The translations under genes were made by a program, and so were the position numbers. This document shows, piece after piece, positions 56,401-64,000 of a DNA stretch of 64,000 bases. The notes beneath the pieces are model-generated. The model was not told the DNA's origin and ran no database searches. It was given only the letters and a program-made list of their open reading frames with translations. The first letter of the stretch is position 1. Every line of letters begins with the position of its first letter. Source of the DNA: Macrothele yani (Eukaryota > Arthropoda > Arachnida > Araneae > Macrothelidae); NCBI GenBank assembly GCA_039090855.1, contig CM077027.1:104631187-104695186 (forward strand), given 5' to 3'.

Positions 56401-56815
56401 CCGGGCCCCTACTTGTTCCAAAATACATCTACCGTGTAAATTAGAGCATCATGAGATGGTATACGAAATTTGGTGGTTCTAAATTGAAAATTGTAGATTT
56501 TACGAACATTTTGTATGGGGGGGGGGGGCCTTGACCCCGGGCCCCAACTTGTTCCAAAATGCATATAACGTCTAAGTTAAAGCATCATGAGATGGTATAC
56601 CAAGTTTGTTGGTTCTAAATTGAAAACTGTAGATTTCACGAAAAATGTTGTATGGGAGGGGAGGGAGGGGGGCTTGTTAGCGTACCATTAAATTCTACAC
56701 CAAATTTGGTGGTTCTAAATTGAAAACCAGATTTTACGAAAAATTTGTATGGGGAGACCCTTGACCCCGGACGCCGATGCCTTCCAAAAAGCGTCTATGG
56801 ACTAAGTTAGTTTCA
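53440..56815 (-). repeat. Right ~130-bp satellite array, about 15 units
   Basis: The same unit as 45640-47290 in reverse complement ('taccaaatttggtggttcta', 'gaaaactgtagattttacga', 'ttgaccccgggcccc'). It is interrupted by element D at 54356-55937. G-run expansions occur (about 56517-56529 and 56655-56675). Confidence 0.92.
54356..55937. mobile_element. Element D copy 2, nested in the satellite
   Basis: CCCAGCAAAAACACAAGTGC to TTTTTGCTGGG, collinear with 3688-5297. Flanking dinucleotides are GA and GA. Comparison with intact array units ('ccatgagatggtatacc') suggests the site 'accgtga|gatgtatacc' shows little or no net duplication. The 153-codon minus-strand ORF at 54205-54666 is not conserved in copy 1 as a protein and spans the element edge. 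Confidence 0.8.
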
Positions 56816-56825
56816 TGAAATAGGC

Positions 56826-57181
56826 TATTAAGTCGTGGGTTATTATGACGCGGGTTATTCTGACATACAATAATTGTGACATGGGGTTATTGTGTCGCAG
56901 GGTTATTTTGTAACGGTTTTTTTCACGCTGGGTTATTGTGACGTTGGGTTATTTTTGTAACGGGTTATTTTAACGCGGGGTTATTGTGACGCTGGGTTAT
57001 TGTGTCGCAGGGTTATTTTGTAACCGTTTTTTTTTTCACGCTGGGTTATTGTGACGTTGGGTTATTTTTGTAACGGGTTATTTTAACGCGGGGTTATTGT
57101 GACGCTGAGTTATTTAGACGCCGGGTTGTTTTGACTGGGTTATTACGACGCGGGTTATTTTCCCGGGTTATTTTGACGGTA
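56826..57181. repeat. Right terminal array, ~15-bp units with 106-bp duplication
   Basis: Units of GGGTTATTTTGACGC and variants. 56898-57003 and 57004-57110 are near-perfect direct copies of a 106-bp higher-order block ('ttgtgtcgcagggttatttt' start). Confidence 0.9.
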
Positions 57182-57185
57182 CACC

Positions 57186-57195
57186 GTGTGGAGCG
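57186..57195. repeat. Right 10-bp target-site duplication
   Basis: GTGTGGAGCG, identical to 44392-44401, here joined to Tc1-like coding sequence. Confidence 0.9.
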
Positions 57196-58262
57196 ACCTC
57201 GAGCAACAATAACAGTCTCTACGCGGCGTGGCATTGAATGGAAGAGGATTTCGATATCGTCCTGGGGAATAAATAGCCTGCCAGGTTGCTTCGATGGAAG
57301 GCCATAGTTTATTTGTGGTGATTGGTGGACCAGTCGCTTAGCTACATATTCGATCGGGAACATATCCAGCGAACGTGCAGGCCAAGGAAGAAGCGGTACC
57401 TGCTGTGCATCGAAGAGGTCTCGGACATTCCGGGCCACATGTGGCCGAGCATTTTCCTGCTGAAATATAGCCCCAGGACAATTCTAACAAAAGGACATCA
57501 CCTCTGCCGCTAAAACATCCCTGATGTGTTGCTGGCTGCTGAGGGTTCCCTCAATTCGTATCAGGCGAAATCGCGAATTGGACCCAATAGCGCCCCAAAG
57601 CATGACGCTTGACGTTGGGCCGGTATGACGCTTGACGTTGGGCAGGTATGACGCTGCAAAATGTATGATTAAAGTGCCTGTTCACCACGATGTCTTCGAA
57701 AACATATACCACCATCATGGTGCATCAAGTTGAACCGTGACTCGCCAGACAACACGACTTGTTGCCAATCAGCGCACCAATGTGTCTGCGTTCAAGACCC
57801 CTTTGCAGCCCGAGGCGTCGTTGGTTGAGGGTCAAAGGAATGCACATCAATGGGCTGCTAACGACCAGTCCTCTATTCAGCAGACGACGTTGAACTGTGC
57901 CGGAGGACAACACTTGACCTTTCACAGTGATCCACTGCTGCACTCACACGGTGTTGAAATTTCCTACTGCGATCGGCCAGTGCCATGTGGCACAGGTGTC
58001 TATCGTGCGATTCCGCGGTTCAATCCCCAAGAATTATGAGCGTCCGAGCTTCATCTGTCCACTGACGCGTTCGCATCACTTTACTGGCGTTTCGCTCCGT
58101 ACGACTGGCAATTTCGTATTAGGAAAATTCATCATCTCTCATCCCAGTATTCCTTCCTCGCTCGAAGTCCATCAGGTGCTCATAATGCGACCTTCTTCGG
58201 CGACGGGGCATAGTGAGACACAAGCAACACGCTTTTGACTCAACGTCGGCTCTTCACTGATT
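57186..58262 (-). pseudogene. Tc1-like transposase remnant, right part
   Basis: The minus-strand C-terminal frame (57438-57190) reads RNVRDLFDAQQVPLLPWPAR, SLDMFPIEYV (Glu motif, normally SPDLSPIEHVW) and ILFHSMPRRVETVIVARGRS, the usual Tc1 C-terminus. Earlier blocks run to about 58250 ('RTDEARTLIIL'-like HTH region and the catalytic start) in mixed frames. A small tandem duplication 'atgacgcttgacgttgggc' lies at 57601-57640. The 3' non-coding end is 12.8 kb away at 44256-44391. Confidence 0.82.
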
Positions 58263-58269
58263 GCAACAT

Positions 58270-58884
58270 CTCGTTTGAGCTAACTCTTTAGATCTTGTTT
58301 TTGTCTTGTTTCAATTTGATACCTCTTTATATTTTTTTTTCCTTGTTTTGTTCCAATTTGTTACTTCTTTGTATTTTGTCCTTGTTTTGTTTCAAACTGA
58401 TAGCTTGGCACTGGGCTTGTACATGTATATAAATATGAAGGTATTACAACCTCTGTATTTTTTTCGTAGTTATTTTACGTCTGTCTTTTAGTTATACTTC
58501 ATGATGGACACCTTGTGCGAATAGTAAGTGGGACTTGAACCCCTGTTACACAGAAATAATATTATAGAAGTGGTGATCGAGTTCTTTCTTAAATGCTCTA
58601 TACGTATGGATATGCATTTGTTAAAGAACAGTTTTCGAAACAGTTTCTTGCAAGCTAGTTTCGTATCCTTAGCATCACATCTCAATTACCGCGTTATCCG
58701 TGCCATCTGTTTGAGCCATCTTCTCCTAAATCCAAATGCCTTTTGTGGAGTTGGTATTTTTGAAGCAATCTTGTCCATTAGGACGGAAGATGTTGGTACT
58801 TTCAATCAGGCTGTATCTTTCCTGGGAGAAGCACGCTCTTCGAGAAAAGGATACTCCGGGTATTCAAGTGCCTATCACGGAGAC

Positions 58885-58930
<46 letters not shown>

Positions 58931-59860
58931 AGCGGAAGACTTTTCGCAGGTATCTGCAGAAATTATTCAGCTGGCAGCGTTCGTTGTATCTCTCATTCGT
59001 GCTTGGAGTTTTAATTACGATGCGCTGAGTCTTCAGCCGAGCAACGGAAATTGCCATTTCTATCTCGAACTGAAACACGCATTTTACCAAAAGATAGCAG
59101 ATGTTTGAGCGAATCTTAATCTTGGGGACCTGTGGGATACGGTGAAGTAATGCTCAGATTCACGGTGAATTTATAGAATGCATATCCATTCCTCCTTAAA
59201 TAATGGAACAGCAACGAACATAGGAAGATTCGAAGTACGAAAGAGGTTATGAGTTGAAATTTCAATTGGATGACCAGCAAAATGCAGGGAGGTACTCAGA
59301 ACGCTGTAATGAATGTTAATGCTTTATGAATAAAACATTGAGCCGTAATGCTCAAACATTTTTTTTTCGGATTCTTTTTAATAAACGCTTGCACACACGC
59401 AGTTCCTTTGGAATGAAGGGTGGTATGAATAACGTTATTTGAAGTTTACAGTTATACGAATGACGCATTCGTATCTCAATTTCCTTTTTTTTTTTTAAAT
59501 CGCCACATTTTTGCTTACTTATTCTCTTCAACATGGCTTCATTGAAACATCACATTTAGGAAAAATTGCAGTCAATGTTGCGATCCTATTGTAATTACAC
59601 AACAGAGCTGACCAAAATTCTATCCTTTTGTTGTCATACAAATGTGCGAATATTAAACCTTGGGAAAACTAAAGCAAATTTTTAAGCAGTTTTTGATGTG
59701 ACAGCTATGGCGACAAAGCAAAAAAGCTAGCTTTATAGTGCCGCAGCACTGATACTGAGTTTTGTTTTCACTATTTCTAAATATCTAACTGAAACGGGGT
59801 TTTATCTCCTTGTCTAAAATTATATAAAAACCCCTTCAGAACTTAATCTTGTAGTAAAAT
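58270..59860. other. No recognised gene; (GT)n(GA)n microsatellite at 58884-58931
   Basis: A 126-codon plus-strand ORF (58528-58908) runs into the (GT)n tract and shows no known domain. A similar antisense ORF overlaps its other end. The remainder is AT-rich with no structure seen. Confidence 0.45.
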
Positions 59861-59865
59861 AGTGG

Positions 59866-60260
59866 ATGGATTCAGCTGAAATTAACGATATTCTGGTTCA
59901 TTCGGGCAATGAGTTGCTTCATTGTAGCGTGTCGATCGGCCCTCACGCACCTTCGAAGCTGACGTTCACGTCTAATATCAATGGCACGTGGTGCTCCGCA
60001 GTTTCCACGTCGTTTATTCGCAATGGTGCCATTTCTCCAATCACGATACACTTTAACCACAGCAGCACGCGAACAGTTCACAAACTTCGCTGTTTCGGAA
60101 ACACTGCCAGCCTTGGCCTAAAAGCCGATCATCCTTTCGTTTTGCAAATCTGATGAATCGCTCCATGACAGCAACGAATAGGATGTTTTCAGAATACCTA
60201 CAGCACTTCTTATATGCCCTCCAAGCAAGCTCACGACACATGCCTTCTTTCATTGGCTAC
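59866..60260 (-). pseudogene. Tc1-like transposase N-terminal fragment
   Basis: Minus strand: ERFIRFAKRKDDRLLGQGWQ (about 60160), a frameshift, then CSRAAVVKVYRDWRNGTIAN and RRGNCGAPRAIDIRRERQLR with RRCVRADRHATMKQLIARMN, the two HTH segments of Tc1-like DNA-binding domains. No catalytic domain follows. Confidence 0.75.
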
Positions 60261-60354
60261 GCGTTGTTCACGCCAAAAGTAGGTGGTGGTCACGATAATA
60301 TGACTCGACTGTGTATATGCTGATGTTACAGTCGTTTCGGCTAAGAGCAAAATT

Positions 60355-61120
60355 GAATTGCAGATTATGTTGTCCTGGTTGTACGAAACCTCATATGAAA
60401 TTGAGACTTAGTATAAATAAGGGAAAGACCAAAGTTATGGTTTTGGAGCAAAGAGCTGTTAGTACCAAATGTAAGATTAGTCTAAATGGTACAGACATAG
60501 ACCAGGGGAATGAATTAGCGCATTTAAGAAGCACGTTTGATAGAGAAAACAGATTAGATGAAGAAATTAGTAAGTGAGGAAATTTATCTTTGAAAGTCAT
60601 AGATACCTAGGAGGATTTCACAGCCACTTTTGAACCTCAAAAGGTTCAAAATGGCTGTGCATAAAAGTAAAGTATGGCTGTGAATGGGATCACAAAATGT
60701 TCTTTTTGCATTGGTTATCAGTCACTATGGCAAAACTAAGATCCCATGCAAAACCCATGTCTCACAAGGATTCGAGCCCGGCCTCATATCAGAGGAGAAG
60801 ATGTGATGGATGTATAACATGAAGCAAAATGCTGGCAGTAAGGTGGAGACAAATATTCTGAGATGGTTTGGCCATGATGAAAGAATGAATAGTGAGATGT
60901 TTACTAAGAGACTTTATTCAGCGCAAATGGAAGGAAGGAAAGGTAGAGGAAGTCTAAGAAAATCAGGGTAACACCAGATCCAGGAATGTCTGCATGCGAA
61001 AAAGATCATGTGTATGGAGTATAAGAGATGTTGTGTGAGACGTGTGATGGAAATCAGTGAAGTTCGAGTTGTGTGTCGAGATCGCTGTAAATGGAGACAT
61101 TTGATATATCAATAGTAAGT
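60355..61120 (+). pseudogene. LINE reverse transcriptase C-terminal fragment
   Basis: LRLSINKGKTKVMVLEQRAV and CKISLNGTDIDQGNELAHLR match the post-FADD region of RTE/CR1-type RTs ('KTKVM......I.....Q...YLGS'). The later TNILRWFGHDERMNSEMFTK then RLYSAQMEGRKGRGSLRK is the LINE C-terminal 'LRWFGHVERM...GRRGRGRPR' block. Several stops. An inverted repeat ('gccacttttgaacct' and 'aggttcaaaatggc') lies at 60622-60657. Confidence 0.8.
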
Positions 61121-61211
61121 AAAATCTATTTGCATCAGAAACTATAATTTTGCAAAGGAGCTCTCTTTGAGAAGCTAATCTTTGAATCTCAGAGAACAGC
61201 TTAGTGATATA

Positions 61212-62427
61212 CACCGATGAGAAATTACATTATGACCACCCCCAGCCTAGATAAGTCAGCGCGCCTGGAGACCGAACGGCGGCGCAGGTGAAGTTCACAG
61301 AGCAGCATATATACAACCCAAGGACCTTGTTTTGGTTAGCAGAGTGTTCAGAGTCAGAATGGGAAAAGCTGCCGATTTATCGAGTTTGATAACGGACAAA
61401 TTGTGATGGCACGCGCTGCCTCGGAACTACGATCTCGGAAACGGCGCGGCTTGTGGGTTGTTCACGTTCTTTTGTAGTGAGTACGTATCAAAAGTGGTGC
61501 ACAAATGGCCAAACGGCGAACCGTCGTCCCCCCATGTGTCGTCCGCAAGGCACTGATGCCCGAGGGGGAGCGGAAACTGTCTCGCATTGTTCACAGCGAC
61601 CACAGGGCCACAGTGCGACAAATCTCTCGCTGCTAGAACAGCGGTGATCAGGGCAATGAGTCACAGTACACAGTTTATCGCAGCCTTCTGCGCATGGGCC
61701 TGCGTAGCCGAAGACCCAGCCGGGTCACCATACTCACTGCACATCATCTCCAACAACGCATGAAATGGGCTCAAGATAACCGAGATTGGACCGTGGATGA
61801 TTGGAAGAAAGTGGCCAGGTCTGACGAAACAAGATTCCTGGTCCATCATGTAGACGGCCGAGCGCGGATACGCCGATTACCAACGGAGGCTATGGCATCT
61901 GGATGCACTGTTGCACATAAACAGGCCGGCAGCGGCGGTCTTATGCTGTGGGCGATGCTTTCTTGGGACATTCTAGGCCCCATTATCCCAATAGCACAAT
62001 CCCTGACAGCTGTCAGGTATTTGGACATCGTTGCGGACCAAGTTCACCCATTCCTGCCAACTGTGTACCCTGCTGGTGATGGCCATTACCAGAAGGATAA
62101 TGCGGCATGCCACACTGCCAGAATCGTCATGGAGTGGTTCCAGGAACATTCTGGGGACTTTCTGTTACTGCCCTGGTCTTCAAATGACATGAACCCAATC
62201 GAACATTTATGGTTCAACTTGGAAAAGCAGATTAGCGCTGAATCACCACCACCTCGATATGTACGGGAACTGGAGGACCTGCTGTTGACATTATGGTACC
62301 AGATACCCCAGCATATTTATCGCCACTTTATCGAATTGATGTCTCGCGGAGTGGCCGCTGTTTTACGGTCTAAAATAGGTCCTACAGCTTATTAGATAGG
62401 TGGTCATTATGTAATGACTCATCAGTG
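61212..62427 (+). mobile_element. Full-length Tc1-like element
   Basis: Left end CACCGATGAGAAATTACATT, right end (reverse complement) CACTGATGAGTCATTACATA. Both continue into 'atgaccacc', and both abut TA (61210-61211 and 62428-62429). Length 1216 bp. Confidence 0.92.
61358..62395 (+). pseudogene. Tc1-like transposase, N-terminus frameshifted
   Basis: Start MGKAADLSS at 61358, then a frame loss near 61400. The HTH region CSRSFVVSTYQKWCTNGQTA is at about 61457. From 61694 to 62395 the catalytic domain is open (233 codons): LRSRRPSRVTILTAHHLQQR, WKKVARSDETRFLVHHVDGR (first Asp), GSGGLMLWAMLSWD, YQKDNAACHTARIV (second Asp) and SSNDMNPIEHLWFNLE (Glu). The DD34E residues are intact, and only the DNA-binding half is broken. 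Among the best-preserved DNA-transposase catalytic domains in the window, alongside the Tc1-like one at 17.8-19.2 kb. Confidence 0.9.
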
Positions 62428-62460
62428 TATGCATGTAAATAGAAAAGAATAAAAAAACAA

Positions 62461-63876
62461 GTTAGTAAAATCATGCAATGCAATGCAATTGATTATGATA
62501 CGCTTTCCAACATACCAGAAATCATTACTCAAGTTATTACTCAAGTTAGGAGGATACTGGTTCTAGAATAAATCTTGCTCCTATAACCTGACCTTTGACC
62601 CCCATTTCGACGATATTCAACAGAACCGGTAAAATATACTTCCGGAGCAACATGATAAAGTTTTGTCTAAATAGAAACATTTTTACGTAAGTTACAACGC
62701 ATAAGGGCGATGGAATGGATCCCAATCCTATGTATTAAACTTTGACCCCATTTTGTCCATTTTCAACAGGGTTTTCCCCCAGGTTGTCTCCTACGATATA
62801 CTAAAATTTCATCAAAATCGAACTTATTTTACGTTAGTTATGACGCATAAGAGCAGTGGAATGGATCCCGCTCCTATGTCCTGACCTTTCACCCCATTTC
62901 GTTCAATTTCAACAGGGTTTCTTCCTAGGTGTTTCCCTACCACATAGTAAAATTTCATCGAAATCGAACGATGTTTACGCGAGTTATCGTGCGGACGGAC
63001 ATACGCACACAACGCGTGACGTAATAAGGCAGATGGGAATCGCGACAATCTGCTCGCAAGAGTGTGACGTCATAATACTTTAATAAGATCTACACACAAC
63101 GCGTGATGTAATGAGACACATGGCGTGACCATGCGCCAACATCTCTATCGCAAGAGTGTGACGTCATAAGATTTCTAAGCATGGGTAATATTAATGGGAC
63201 GACGCCATGATCCTAAAAACATGGTAATTCGGGGTGGTTATTTAACCCACTAAACGAATTTTTCTAAAGTCGAGATCCAGCTAAATCGATTTTTAGTACC
63301 AGAAAACGGTAGGTTAACGACTTTCATCAAAATCCTTAGAGTCGTTTTCAAAATAAAATTTACATACATAAAAGAATTGCTCCTTTAATAGTATGGGATA
63401 AAGGCGAAGGAATAGATCCCTATCCTATGTCCTGACCTTTGACCCCATGCTCCATTTTCAATAGCGTTCCTCCCAAGGTGGTCCCTACCACTTACTAAAA
63501 TTTCATCGAAATCGAACCATTTCTACACACGTTATGACGCATAAGGGCAATGGAATGCATCCCGCTCCTATGTCCTGACCTATGACCGCACTTTCCCCAT
63601 TTTCAATAGGGTTTGTCCCCAGGCGGTCCCCTACCACATAGTTCATTGAAATCGCATATTTACGCAAGTTATGAGGCATAAAGGCAATGGAATGGATGCC
63701 GCTACTATGTCATGACCTTTGACCCCATTTATCCCATTTTCAATATGGTTTGTCCGCAGGTGCTCCTCTACCCCATACTAAAATTTCATCGAAATCGAAC
63801 CATTTTTACTCGAGTTATCGTGCCAACAGGAAAGCTGGAGCATATACGCTTCTTCAACCTATGGTTGGAAAGCGTA
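62461..63876 (-). mobile_element. Element C copy 4, long form
   Basis: Read on the minus strand it begins ACGCTTTCCAACCATAGGTT after a T-run (63867) and ends GATTTTACTAACTTGTTTTT (62461). About seven or more modules carry DR1-like sites (TGACCTTTGACCC at 62589, 63433, 63713; variants at 62882, 63576). An internal extra segment (63005-63175) consists of two copies of 'acacaacgcgtga.gtaat' ... 'gcaagagtgtgacgtcataa'. Confidence 0.82.
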
Positions 63877-63877
63877 A

Positions 63878-64000
63878 AAAATGGATATATTTATGCAACA
63901 GTAATTAGTACACGAATCTAATCTTGTATCCTGACGAAATATAAGAAGGCAAATTGATCAATCAGAGAGGCAGATCAAAAAGTCAACATTTTATAGTTCA
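63878..64000. other. No feature seen
   Basis: Short AT-rich end of the window with nothing recognisable. Confidence 0.4.

Larger units (their letters stand above)
44402..57185 (-). mobile_element. 12.8-kb foldback MULE (FB/NOF-like architecture)
   Basis: Bounded by a perfect 10-bp direct repeat. The termini are inverted: TGTCAAATTAACCCGG at the left and CGTCAAAATAACCCGG at the right (reverse complement). The arms carry, from outside in, (i) ~15-bp units AATAACCCGGCGTCAA, (ii) ~130-bp units and (iii) ~215-bp degenerate units, all inverted between arms. Homologous single-copy blocks lie at 47290-47870 and 53060-53345. The centre encodes a broken FLYWCH/MULE transposase on the minus strand. SINE-A (47984) and element D (54356) are later insertions. 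Drosophila FB/NOF elements share the plan of repetitive foldback arms around a MULE-type gene (established knowledge); homology here is inferred. Confidence 0.88.

Noticed and set aside
44392..57195. The large inverted repeat as a mere assembly artefact
   Set aside because: The arms are diverged and differ in length and insertions, the TSD is exact, and the interrupted Tc1 sequence is consistent; an artefactual fold-back would give near-identical arms. Long-read confirmation would still be decisive.
58528..58908. 126-codon ORF as a gene
   Set aside because: It ends by running through a (GT)n microsatellite and has no known domain.

Overview
This window is eukaryotic, TE-dense intergenic DNA. 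I found no host protein-coding gene, rRNA or convincing functional tRNA gene. The mix of jockey and RTE-like LINEs, mariner, several Tc1-like elements, pogo/Tigger, hAT, a FLYWCH-type Mutator-like element and tRNA-derived SINEs fits an arthropod with a large repeat-rich genome. That placement is an inference from family content; no species call is possible from this sequence alone.

Layout. 0-6.5 kb: SINE-A copies, a ~400-bp tandem duplication with a 429-bp foldback element in its second copy, one copy of a non-autonomous element (element D), and a ~66-bp minisatellite. 6.7-12.5 kb: a decayed mariner split by a dimeric SINE, a 5'-truncated jockey LINE (minus strand) and a full-length mariner with both inverted repeats and TA flanks (11189-12470). 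12.9-17 kb: a TA-flanked DNA transposon shell containing a 5'-truncated RTE-like LINE (minus strand). 17.8-26.2 kb: a full-length Tc1-like element, LINE scraps, a 1.5-kb hairpin element, a 1.9-kb satellite with a ~32-bp unit and a Tigger/pogo remnant. 26-33 kb: mariner, hAT and Tc1 remnants interrupted by copies of an unclassified repeat (element C). 33.2-39.3 kb: an RTE-like LINE with a 984-codon uninterrupted ORF and 11-bp target duplications, followed directly by a decayed second copy. 40.7-44.3 kb: a mariner-like deletion derivative with long inverted repeats and three copies of a tRNA-like SINE.

44.4-57.2 kb is the highlight. It is a single 12.8-kb foldback-type element with an exact 10-bp target-site duplication (GTGTGGAGCG). 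Its multi-kilobase inverted arms are built from three nested classes of tandem repeat. Its centre holds a broken FLYWCH/MULE transposase gene. It is inserted into the end of a Tc1-like element whose two parts lie on either side. The architecture recalls Drosophila FB/NOF foldback elements. 57.2-64 kb: the rest of that Tc1, two further Tc1-like elements, a LINE fragment and a long copy of element C.

The only intact-looking coding sequence is the RTE-like ORF at 33378-36332. Nesting gives a relative chronology: Tc1 before MULE before element D; hAT before element C; RTE fragment before element C; hairpin before SINE-B.
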